Of a DNA stretch of 64,000 bases, positions 38,403 to 51,067 are shown piece by piece (position 1 is the stretch's first letter; every line of letters starts with the position of its first letter). A program made the position numbers and the translations under genes. Source of the DNA: Macrostomum hystrix. Its lineage: Eukaryota; Platyhelminthes; Macrostomidae. The notes beneath the pieces are model-generated. The model was not told the origin of the DNA and ran no database searches. It saw nothing but the letters and a program-made list of their open reading frames with translations. Where the stretch lies: assembly GCA_950097015.1 (NCBI GenBank), contig CATNEN010000007.1:8309001-8373000 (forward strand), read 5' to 3'.

Positions 38403-41105
38403 TGCACTAACAGCTGAAATTGATTGTTGTTAAGGTTTAGCTAAGTTAAGTGGGTAAGGCAGCAAAAGTCCAACACATTGGCATTTTGTGCCAAGGTCCC
38501 TAAGCTCAATTTTTTGGCAAAACACATTCATTTGCGGTGCAACCATGAAGAGGAGGCTTGGGGGTTTCGTATTTAATTTATGTGCATGAGGGCCAATCAG
38601 AAAAAAAGGTGAGAAATACTTACAGCACTGTTGTGTGCCTGTGTATGTGTTGTAAAGTTTGGCAAACAGCTTTAGCATTCCAAAGATTAAATAAACTTTC
38701 AATTCTGCTGAACCTTAGTCAAGAGGAAGGAACCTTACACACATTGTATAAAATGTGTTGTAGTTCAGCAAAAAAATAATTTTATTAAACAATTATAAAG
38801 GATTGCCAGGTCAAGGACCACTAAGACGGGCAACTCTTTGTAAATAAGTCTGTAAATTTACACCTAACCAAAAAATGCATAATGAGCGCACTACACACAA
38901 TCAAGCTGACATCTAACTTGTCATCTGGATATGACAATTTTAGTCCTAACCATGCATAGGAGTCAGCTGAAAGGGCTAGGCAGATTTGCTTTCATGCTGG
39001 CAGTGGACCTACTGTCACCAAATAATGTGATCCCAGTGCCCAGAGCACTCAGGAAAATATTTTTTTAATAGGAAGGCAGCTTTAAGTTACATATGATAAA
39101 ACAAAAACATAAAATTTATATATATAGAAAATATGAAAAATGTATCATCAAATGACATGCTAAATATGACATAAAAATAAAGTGTATACTGTACTGTATT
39201 GTAACTAAATATTGTAAGTAAATATTGTAAGTACAGTATTATCCTAAATCTTACAACTGCCATGCTGCCACAGCTACATTTCTTAATTGGTAAGTGGTAA
39301 GAAAGATTTGTACACGTTCTTGTTATCTTGGTAGTTCTCCATTACTTTTAAAAATCAATTGACTATGAGATAGATCATTCACGCCTGAATGGTTTTGTAA
39401 AGTAAATCGTATATATTAAAAACATAGAATTCTTCCTAAAGTTATTTGAGCGGCACATTTAATTCTTTTCACACAAAATAGACCACTTATTAAAAATCAT
39501 TACTACAAATGAATATGAGACTGGAAGGTTGTAATTTCGCATTGAGTCAGATTTGCGACGAGTTAAAAATACAAGACAGATTCTTCTCGATACACTTATT
39601 TTCTGACTAGCTTTTTAACCACTATATCGTGAACAAGTAAGACATAAACATCGCAGCAAAAATGTATCTAGTGCTAAACATAACACATACGATCTCTTAG
39701 TACAAGCGTAACAAATTTGCTATTGGAAATGGAATTTAAATAGTTAGCCATGCCATAAGTTTTAGTATGCTACTTTGCAACTTTTCTTAGGAGCTTGGAA
39801 ATTATTTGTTATTTAACAATAATAATATTATCCACTACTGCTGTTGAGAGATAAGTTGACGCACCTGTCGTTATAATATTTACATGTTGTTATTTTCATT
39901 GCTCTTGACTGCCGGGTGATTCACGAAATTTAGCTCGCCGTCATATTTCAATTTATTTCATAAATGAATTTCATTTTTTCTGCAACGTAAATTCGTTACT
40001 TTTCTTCTCCTCAAAACAAGCTCGTCTGTCACGGGGCATGATAATAAAGCTGTCACAAAGCATTGGTTCATAAAAAGAGGCTTTCCTAAATACTAAGCAC
40101 ATCTGTGCAATATTTCTTTGAAACGATCGTCATTTAATTTCTCAGGCAAGTTAAAAGATGCCCGGCGGCTAAGCTTGGCATGTGTTCGAGGTCTACCCTG
40201 CAGATAAGTCGAACTAGTTCAAAGCTTACGCAAATTGTGACAAATCTTTAAATGTGCTTATGTATTTTACCGACATGCTTGGGCGACAGCTATACTTGAT
40301 CGATTTCCCATGTTTTGTATTTGACAAACTTCTGCATGAACTCCCCAATTATCTAAATCTGAAATAGAAATATTCATCTACACTCAAAATGTAAACGGAC
40401 TCTAAAAAATCGCACCCACCGTTTTATAAAAAAACATAAACAAGAAATGTGATCCGGCTCTGCGAATTGGACGTTTCTAGATGAAACTTTTCAATGTTTT
40501 TTGCAAATAGAGTTTCGTAGACTACTTGCCAATTTATTTTCTGCTTTCGGTCCAGTTAAATCTATCAAAACACACTGAATTGTTAAATTTACACATACAG
40601 ACGTATTTTTCTACCGAATTACGATTCTAAATGACTACAACTATTTAAAAATATTATATACCTTATATAGAAAAGTGGCTGATTGATTTACACGCAAGCA
40701 GGGACTCATGTCAAAATGATCAAGAACAGCTGGGTGACAGCAAAAAAGTCCATTTCGGAGTTTTTTCCTTTCTTGATCAATCAAAAAAAATCACCCAGAA
40801 CATACCAGATGTATGTATTTATAAACGATCAAATAGCCGGCCAGAGCAGACAAATCTACAAAAATCACAAACGCTATTTTCGAAACGTTTCCGGTCCGAA
40901 ACATTTTCCTGACGAAACTGATATCGGACCAGAGTAGACTGCAAAAATTACTAGCTAGAAAGAGCTAAAACGTTAGGTTTAAAAAACTTCGCAGACGTTT
41001 TTTTTCTCATTTCCAACACTCCGCAAGTTTGTAAAGAAATTTCTCCTCAAGCGAGAAACTACTGCAAATACGAGTCTAATAACGGAAAGCGCTATTCAAG
41101 CTACT
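38403..41105. other. AT-rich intergenic spacer between KCNH end and CCDC66 start
   Basis: About 2.7 kb with no coding frame, tRNA-like sequence or array. It must contain the CCDC66 promoter and 5' UTR and the KCNH 3' UTR, but I cannot place either. Confidence 0.6.
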
Positions 41106-41202
41106 TACGAGCTAGTACATACGAGCTAGTACATACGAGCTAGTACATACGAGCTAGTACATACGAGCTAGTACATACGAGCTAGTACATACGAGCTAGT
41201 GC
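41105..41202. repeat. 14-bp repeat, seven units
   Basis: Perfect copies of ACGAGCTAGTACAT, about 120 bp downstream of the KCNH stop in gene sense. Confidence 0.95.
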
Positions 41203-41321
41203 CCCTGCTTGGTCCAAGATGCTACAGGACAATTGAGAAATCTGATGAAAACTGACTAGCAAAGTCAGAGTTCATTGTGGTTGTGTCAGAAGGAAATTCG
41301 CCAGCTGGAGGAGGACTCGGG

Positions 41322-42022
41322 TCAGCACTTTTTCGCCGATCTTTCAGTCCGACTGTCGTTGTCGGGGTTGTCGCGAGCCCCGGCAGCTGCGCCGGCATTG
41401 ATCCGAGCCGTGTGCGAGTCAATGGCCTCGAACACCTCCGTGGCGGTGCGAAGCAGCCGCGGCCCGCTGCGCTTCGGCGAGCGCTTCAGAGCCGGAGCGC
41501 TCTGCTGCCGGCTGATGTTGCCGCGCCTCAGTCGGACCCGCGGCTGCTCGCCCAGCAGCTGCAGGATGCCGTCAACGGTACTGAATAGGCGCCGCTCGAA
41601 TGTCTCCATGCGGCTGCGCGTTTGGTTCAAGGTGGTGTTACGGATCATTGGGTTCTGTCCTGACGGGCCAGCAAGGGCCGGTGTATTAGTACTGAACCCG
41701 GATCCTCAGTTGCACCCCCACAGGGAATTCAGGGCTACAACAATTTGGAGTCTGTATTTGAACTCTTGCTGCACAACTCACGTGTTCAGAGTGTCCACCC
41801 GATGGGAAATGTGCTCGACTGACTTGTCCCCAGCTCCCCGCGCTTCGTGACTCGAGCCGACAAGGCCGCCGTTGCCGTTGCCGCCACCACCGCCGCCGCC
41901 ATATTTCCACTTGGAGAGGCTGACGGCAACAGCGCTGAAGCTCTTCTGCATGTGCGAGCCGGCCGAGTGACCGGCCTGCGAGTGGCTCACGTCCGAAGGC
42001 TGCCGGGTCATGCCGGGAGTGT
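41322..42022 (-). CDS. KCNH (erg-like): ERG channel: C-terminal tail (two exons)
   Basis: Exon 42022-41782 has a glycine/asparagine run and [10 protein letters not shown]; exon 41691-41322 continues [20 protein letters not shown] and a short helix ([20 protein letters not shown]) that resembles the C-terminal coiled coil of ERG. Donor AACAC|GTGAGT and acceptor GGTTCAG|T agree in phase. Stop TGA at 41322-41324. Confidence 0.75.
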
Positions 42023-45000
42023 CTGTCAGGAGGGACACGCAGTTCCATGTGTTCGTTGAAAAGCCAAATGCCAAACATATGTGAATGACTTGGGCATTAA
42101 TTCCAACCACAAGGTGAAATTCTGCCCGCCTATGAGAGATCCTGTGCTCAAGATTTCAAGCGAAAGATATTAGGCATTAATTTTAGCTAATTCACTCACA
42201 AATCAACAGCAATATAGACTGCTCATAGTACAGAGATAAGATTGTTTAGTGAATTTCTCATGCTACTCAGAGAGACTCACTCGGCCCAGACGAGGCGATG
42301 CTGCGCGCCTTCTTGGTCTGCAGCAGCGGCTTCTTCTGCCGGATGAAGCGCAGTGTCTCGTCGTCCATGGAGCAGCTGAGCGCCTGCTGGTCGTACTCTG
42401 TCAGGTTGAACGTGACCTTGAAGTTCTGCTTGAATATCGGCGCCCACTCATTGTAGACATTCAAGATCTCTTTGAGGTCGCCGACGCTGATTTTGTTGAG
42501 GTCGACGTAGCTGAGAGCGCGGCAGGTGTAGAGCGACTGGCCCACGTGACCGCGCACCGCCCGCATCGCCTCGTCGCCAAAGATGTCGTCGCGACCGAGG
42601 ATGGCAATCACGGTGTCGTCTTGGGAGATCTCAACGGAGCCGCGCACCACGAAGTAGATGTTCTCGAGAATGTCGCCCGGGTGAACCAGCGTGTCACCTT
42701 TTGCAAGGATGTTTTGGGCACTTTTCTGCATGTGAACTAGCAACGCAGGTGCATGAAATTGCAGAACACGGGCCGAATGTTCGTTGAAATAAAGCATATT
42801 GAAACAAAAATCAAGGGAAACCAGAACGTCGAGATAATCAACGACTCAACTACAAAAGGTCCTCTGTTTAAACATACTGAGTATGTAGGCCATAGTTTTT
42901 CAGTACACCCTCCCCTGTACGCCAATCAGCTTTCAGTACACCCTCCCCTGTACGTCAATCAGCTGTCAGTACACCCTCCCCTGTACGCCAATCAGCTTGT
43001 TTTGTCTTGTGACTACATGTACTCGCATCTGCATCTTCGAAGCCTTTGCTCAGATCTTTGATATTGATGTTTTATTTTAAGCCCACCTGGCGGAACGTGG
43101 GTGGTCCTGAACTTCATGCTGAAGGCCCTGAGGCATCCCGGGCTGGCGCCCTTGAATGCCAGGCAGTTGTTGAGCAGGTTGCGGTTCATGTGCAGGCAAA
43201 TGTCGGCCTGGAGGCACTCCGGGAAAGTCTTGAGCACCACGTTTGTGTCCAGGCCGTTTGTGTAGTTCCACGAGTTCTGCAGCCATTTTTAGTGGGTTTT
43301 TGTTGGCGTGACGAATCTCCACTCCAGATTTTGAGCTTGAGCAGAGTTAGTTTAATACAGGACTCTCACCTGGAAGCTCTCCTGCAACCTGTGCGCCAAA
43401 TTCTTGGGTATCTTGTGAAACTTGATGAACTCCTTGATGCTGGTCTTCTTCTCATGGAACTCCTCGGAGCCCTGGTAGATGCGCAGCATGATGCTGCTGA
43501 CGTTGCCGAAGATGGCGGCTGACATCAGCGAGCCGATGAGCATGCCAAAGATGGTGAAGATCTTCTCTGCGTTGGTGTTCGGGCTGACGTTCCCGAAGCC
43601 GATGCTGGTGAGACAGGTGAAGGTGAAGTACAGAGCCGTGATGTACTTGCTCTGGATGTCCGGCCCTCCGGTCACGATGCCGGTCGTGGAATTCTCCAGG
43701 AACGGCTTGTTGAATGTCTTCGCTAGATGGTCCAACCATCCAACCTGGAATGAGTGAGTAGACAGGAGAGAGAGATGGTAGACAGGAGAGAGATGGTAGA
43801 CAGGAGAGAGATGGTAGACAGGAGAGAGATGGTAGACAGGAGAGAGATGGTAGACAGGAGAGAGATGGTAGACAGGAGAGAGATGGTAGACAGGAGAGAG
43901 ATGGTAGACAGGAGATGGTAGCGCCCGAGGTCACAGACATTGATACCCGAAATAGTCAGTCTTTATTGTCAATTATCACCGATATAAAGGTTTCAAGGTC
44001 ACCCCCAAAATTGACCGCTAAAGTTTTATGGACAGCTAGCAAGTATTTAGTGCTTTCGTTTGACGGGCATTGAAAAACACCATTAATGACCGGTCTGAAT
44101 GCCTATGGTAAAAGGCTAGTCCTGGCAGAGGCCCTACCTTGGCTGGCAAGCCGTCCCGCTCCACGTAGGCGATGGCGTAGAAGATGCAGGCGAACCAGTG
44201 CGCCACCAGGGTGAAGGTGGCCATCAGCAGCAGCATGACGGCGGCGCCGTACTCGCTGTACTGGTCGATTCGGCGGGCCACGCGGAGCAGGCGGAGCAGC
44301 CGGGCGGTCTTGAGCACGCCGGTGATGGTCATGGTGTCAGTGGCCCCGCCGCTGCCGAACAGCAGCAGGTCAAACGGAATCGCCGCGATGGCGTCCAGGA
44401 GGAACCAGCCTGCCAGTCACAATGGAGAATAGTTGAAAAATTACACCTGAACCGCTTCTGGAAGCTGCGTACAGCTGTTCAGTCCATGGACTGTGGGTCG
44501 CCACAGCCATCCATATTTTATAATCCAAAAACTCAAGTATCAAAATAAAACAAAACTGTTCCCTTGGGCTGAGATACAGAGTCCGAAACGAAGAGGTTAA
44601 AAATGGAGAAAATTTGAAATGAAGATCAGATAAAGTGCTCGAGAACTTACGGCAACAACAATCCCTGTCAAGGAACAGACCTCGCTGAGGTCAGCGGGGT
44701 GTCAGTCAAGTGCGCTGAGAATACGCCCTTCTCTTTGATGAATGAACAAAGAGTCTTGGACAAGTTTTAATAGAGATTTCTAAATCTGACAACCGACTAA
44801 AAAAACTTTTCTTAGCCCTTCAACTTGAATGGAGGCAGAAGTTTAAAATAAAAGTGCCAACAGCCCCCCGGCTGGAACAGTTCAGCACCCGAGAAACCAC
44901 CTGGCACGATGCGATTTAAAATGCGAAAGAAAAGTAAGTTGACTCCCTTCCTCTCATCTCTCCCGAGTCTCTCTTGAGTCCATTGACTTTTGAGTCCCTT

Positions 45001-45280
45001 GACTCCAGCCCTCCCACTACCTGGCGGTGTTCCTCTTTGCCTTCCCGACAGACCCGATCTCGCACGAGAAGTGACTCGAAGTCGGCTGACCGCGGCCGCG
45101 TGCCCAAGCCGCTCTAATTAAGACTGGCTTCACCGCCCGGGCTTGTCAGACTTTGAAACTCTCCCGAAACAGCAGGGAAAAAACTTTTCAGTTTGTCCTG
45201 CCCTGTCTGGGCGGGAATATTTAATTTCTGGCTAGTCGCCAACTCCACGCCCCTCAGGCCTAATTCCGTCCGCTCCTCCT

Positions 45281-45313
<33 letters not shown>

Positions 45314-46711
45314 GAAAAAAGTAAGAATGAATACAAAAAACTTCATTTCGACTCCATGCACGACCCGGGGACACGCGCACTCCACGCGGCACTAATTGGA
45401 GGAAGGAGGGGGGTTGGTGTGAAAGGTGTGAAAGCTTGTTCCCAGCCTGTCAGTCACGCCCAGCAGCAGCCGCCCCTGTTGTTAATGAGTTGTTGCAGTC
45501 TCAATTACCCCTGGAGATCCGGGGTTTGTAGTTGAGTTGAGCACTGATGCTGCTGCCACAGTTGAGTTACAGTAATCGCGCTTGCCTATTGTATCCAAGG
45601 GTTCTAATGCATCGCTACACTTAGAAAAATGTTACTTTTGTTTTGTATGAGTGGATTGAGTAGAAATTTAGGTTGTCAGACATTCTGATATACTATCGGC
45701 AATAGAAAATGTGTTTAATTTAATATATAGTTTTCACACAGGGTGTTGAAAATTGTTAGGACAATGTAAATGTACTTTAAACTTATCAATAAAGATGGAA
45801 CTACAGATAGAGATACGAAGGAAAACTTCAGAAGAAGAATATGGATATTTATAAAGAAGAAAAAATGATAGCGAACGGCCCCACACTCGAGTCTCATTCG
45901 CCTTACAAATCCCCCTTAAACCCACTGTGCTCAGCTCCACCTCAGCAGCTCCGGGTGAGGCAGGGGGGGGCTGGCGGATCTCAGCTTTCCGCGCGGCTGC
46001 TCCGCCCCTCCTGCGGCGCGCCTGGTTTTTCTGCTTTCCAAAATGCGCCGAAGTCGCGGATTAAAAGGAAGAAAGTGCGAAATGAGCCGGCGAAGGCGCC
46101 TAGCTTATGAACTGGGATCAGAGGCCACAGAAGCTCTGAGGGCCGGGCTGGGTCAGCTAAATGCTCGGGCGATTAGAAAATGCTGAGAGGTCGACCCGCA
46201 GGGCTGGGAAAATTTGAGGAGGGCAGGGGCGGCGACTGTCAGATCCTCAAGGCTGCGATGAGTAGCTGCTGAGCTCATATTGATTAGCTGGAGGGATGGG
46301 AGGCGGGGCGGCTGCGAGCCAATTAGCTGGGAATCTGGCTAGATAGATAGATAGATAGATAGATAAATAGATAAATAGATAGATAGATAGATAGATGGAT
46401 AGATAGATAAATAGATAGATATATAGATAGATGGATAGATAGATGGATGGATAGATAGATAGATAGATAGATAGATAGGCATAGGATAGATTGGCATATT
46501 GATACAAAGACTCAATGGATTAGAATCTCGACATCAAAGTAGGCATTGATAGATTAAGATAAAAGCAATGAAAGATAGATTCATCTGAGAATTGCTTGAT
46601 TTTAAACCGCTCCTAATATTGAAAAATATCGCAGTCTCTTTGTCTGCCCGCAGCCAGAACTGTAGTCTTCTTCCCCTGCAGATCCACTTTGTGATCCCCG
46701 CATCCGCTTCA

Positions 46712-46745
<34 letters not shown>

Positions 46746-49700
46746 ACTTCCCTAGCCTTGAAGCAGCTGCAGCAGCAAAACAACACGGAAAGCAAACGCC
46801 GGGATCCCTTTGAGTCTAGTCTCAGTCCCCAGCTATTGCTACAGGGCGGCTCCGCTCTGTATCAATAAGCCGAATGAAAAAGCCGAAGGAACCCGCTGAT
46901 GGGGGCGGCAGGTGAGTGCGCGAGGACGGGACAAAAATCCCCTCACCTCTGACGCGCCTCCCCCCCTCTCTCTCTCTCTCTCGTCTTTTTAATGCCCTAA
47001 TGAGGATCTTCCGTCCCGGTGAGTTGCTGGGCGGAGATGACGGGTCCGGCCCCCATCCGCTGCGGCCTCTCTAAAGGGTCCACCTGAGCTTGAGCAGCTG
47101 GCTTCGGCACGCTCGCGAGTTCAGAAACTTGGCTGAGCAGTGTTGCAGCCACTCGACAAGCCTGAACTATGAGTTCGTGAGAACGCCTGTGTATTCAGTT
47201 TCTTGAGCACAGCAGCAGCTAGCGGGTCTGTGACTAGTTTAGCCACAACCGCGGATACTACAGGGAGGGAGGTTGTGGGCAACAACAAGCCCGCACTGCT
47301 CACAAAGGCGCTTCGCTGCACGCGCACACACGAGAGTGTTCGATAAATCAATCGCCTGCTGCGATGCAACGGGGAGGAGGTGCTGGAGGCATGGAAGGCA
47401 GGGAGGGAGAGGGGCAGCAGGCTAATCTCCCTCCCTGCTCGGTCTTTTGCTTTGCTTGCTCAAACAAATTTGGAATTGAGGCTGAGAAGATGGAAATTTT
47501 CTGACCAGCTGTTGCTGCCTGTCGAACGGACTCAAACTCGAGCTCTGCTCAGAACTTGACACCGCGCCGGCCAACTCACCTTTCATGTAGTTGAGAGCGA
47601 TCTTCTGCGGGTCGCTGATCACCTCGCCGTTGTGGACGTATGTCGTCCTGAAGTTGATGAGGATGTCGGCAATGAAGGTCACGTCGACTATGAGATCGAT
47701 GATCACCAGGGGGTCCGGGTGATTCGATTGCGACACTGAGGAGCGGGTCTTGGAGTCCTGAAATGCGGAGTTCGATTACAGCCGATGTTTGCTCAAGTGG
47801 AACAGCCTGAGTAACACCTGCTCGTGAAATAATTTATTAAATTGAAATCATCTGCACAACCGTTCAGTTTCTTTGACACTGGGGCATGACAAGTTTCACG
47901 AAGGCAATTCAGACTCAGACTCAGAAGTGTACGACGGGTTTCTTATCGGGCTCATTGATTACAGACCTATGAGTCATTCACCACAAATATGACTCATTGA
48001 TTGCAGATCTATGACTCATTCACCACAAATATGACTCATTGATTACAGACCTATGACTCATTCACCACAAATATGACTCATTGATTACAGACCTATGACT
48101 CATTCACCACAAATATGACTCATTGATTACAGACCTATGACTCATTCACTACAAATATGACTCATTGATTACAGACCTATGACTCATTCACTACAAATAT
48201 GACTCATTGATTACAGACCTATGACTCATTCACTACAAATATGACTCATTGATTACAGACCTATGACTCATTCACCACAAATATGACTCATTGATTACAG
48301 ATCTATGACTCATTCACCACAAATATGACTCATTGATTACAGACCTATGACTCATTCGCCACAAATATGACTCATTGATTACAGATCTGTGACTCATTCG
48401 CCACAAATATGACTCATTGATTACAGACCTATGACTCATTCACCACAAATATGACTCATTGATTACAGATCTATGACTCATTCACCACAAATATGACTCA
48501 TTGATTACACACCTATGACTCATCCATCACAAAGATCCATCCGACTCATTAAAGTCATTTATTACAAACTTATAACTCATCCAGCACAAACCTATGGCTC
48601 ATTCATAACGAACCTATGACTCATTTATCACAAAACGTATTACTTATTAAAGTCGTTCATCACAGTCCTATGACTCATTTGAATTATTCATCACAGATTT
48701 ATGACAATTGTTCACAGACTATGACCCATTCATCATGGACCGATGACTCATTATCTCTAGCTTGTTCATCAAAAGACAATCACTAGCTCGTTTGCCAGAA
48801 GCAGTAAACAATATAAGCTTGAAATTCCAATTAATCAGCTCCAATCAGTAGCTGTTCTCACCTCGTTCAGCTTCATTTTTGTCTTATCCTCGTTGAGCAG
48901 GAAGGCGGCAGTGTACGGCGTGAACACAGCCGTGTACAGCACCAGCATGAGGATCACCCAGTCCCACACCGCTTTGAATGGCGAGTAGTGCAAAATGACG
49001 AATCTGCGATTGGAATTCGAAACTTGTTACTGACACTACAGGCTTAGCAAAATTCAGCTAGTAAGCATTGTGCCATGAATATGCCGGGTGGATATATTGT
49101 GTCAGGTAGCATTGTGTCAGGTAGCATTGTGTCAGGTAGCATTGTGTCAGGTAGCATTGTGTCAGGTAGCATTGTGTCAGGTAGCATTGTGTCAGGTAGC
49201 ATTGTGTCAGGTAGCATTGTGTCAGGTAGCATTGTGTCAGGTAGCACTGTGTCAGGTAGCATTTTGTCAGGTAGCATTGTGTCAGGTATCATTGTGTCAG
49301 GTAGCATTGTGTCAGGTAGCATTGTGTCAGGTAGCATTGTGTCAGGTAGCATTGTGTCAGGTAGCATTGTGTCAGGTAGCACTGTGTCAGGTATCATTGT
49401 GTCAGGTAGCATTGTGTCAGGTAGCATTGTGTCAGGTAGCATTGTGTCAGGTAGCATTGTGTCAGGTAGCATTGTGTCAGGTAGCATTGTGTCAGGTAGC
49501 ACTGTGTCAGGTAGCATTTTGTCAGGTAGCTCATATTGTGTCACCTGGGAAAGGTCTGCCTGGCCTGGTACTGAGCCTGGGCCAGCACATTCTCGTGTTC
49601 ATCGAATTGGACGGAGCCCCCGGCGGCTTCAGTGACAGCCGAGGGGGTCATTGGGTCGCCCTCGCCCTCGCCGTCGCTGCAGCTGTCGTCGGAGTCGTCG

Positions 49701-51035
49701 TTGATTCCGCGGCGATCACGCCGCCTGTGCAGCTGCGGCTGCTGATGCTGCGGAGCCAACTCCAGCATCGGCGACTCGTCTCGGTCGAAGAAATTCGTGC
49801 CTCCCCTTGCAGAAGGTTGGGGAGATTTGCTCTCATTTCTGCTGATCCCAAATACGGACTTAATCCGACCCAAAACCTGAAGAATTAATTCTTAACCCTA
49901 ATGAAAAAATCTCAAATCCTTTGAAAAATCCTTAAATTCAATGGACTAAATAAAAAATCTAATCGAATAAATCGAATCCCAAATCTCTGAATAAATCCCA
50001 AATCTCAGAATAAATCCCAAATCTCATAGAATGAATCCCACATCTCAGAATAAATCCCAAATCTCAGAATAAATCCCAAATCTCAGAATAAATCCCAAAT
50101 CTCATAGAATCAATCCCAAATCTCATTGAATGAATCCCAAATGTCATAGAATGAATCCCAAATCTCAGAATAAATCCCAAATCTCAGAATAAATTCCAAA
50201 TCTCATAGAATGAATCCCAAGTCTCATAGAATGAATTCCAAATCTCATAGAATCAGTCCCAAATCTCATAGAATCAGTCCCAAATCTCTTAGAATCAATC
50301 CCAAATCTCATAGAATCAATCCCAAATCTCATAGAATCAATCCAAAATCTCATACTAGCTAGAATAAAACCCTGATCGCATGGGATGAATCCCAGTCGCT
50401 CCTGTCTCAAATCTCACTCACCTGTGCTGCTGATGCTGCTGATGCTGCTGATGCTGCTGATGCTGCTGATGCTGCTGATGAGGCTGATGAGGCTGGGCAT
50501 GCGGCCAGTCCGTAGGCTGATTGCTGACCCAAATGTCCGGCCTGAGAATGAATGAGGCATTAAAGACAGACTGAGACTGAGCTCACCCGCTGCCGCGTAC
50601 TCAAATTAGCCTGCCGCGCCCTTGCGAGTGCTTCACAGACAGAACCGCCTACCTGCTGGTTTTATTTCTCTAATGATGGCGTACCGCTTTCAACATAGGG
50701 GGCTTGCAGCAGCCTGTGAATTGCTGGGACACTTGCCTAAAGTACTTTATGTGAGCAATTGACAATGCTCACCTGACATAGTCAGAGGCCAGGGACTTCA
50801 GCGGCAGTGGCTGCAGCGCGTGTTGCATCTGCTGGGCGGATGTCCCGGATGTGGACGGCCCGCTGCCGCCGCCGCCGCCGCCCGCTGTCTTCGGCACGCC
50901 GGACATGGCGAAAGCGGTCTGCCCAGTTCGAGTCCGCAGCATGAGCACGCGGCTGCCCTTGTGCACGAGAGTTGCCGGGGTGCCCGCCTCGGCTGGGTGG
51001 ACAACAACGCCTGGAGTGACGAGCTCAGGCGCTGC

Positions 51036-51067
<32 letters not shown>

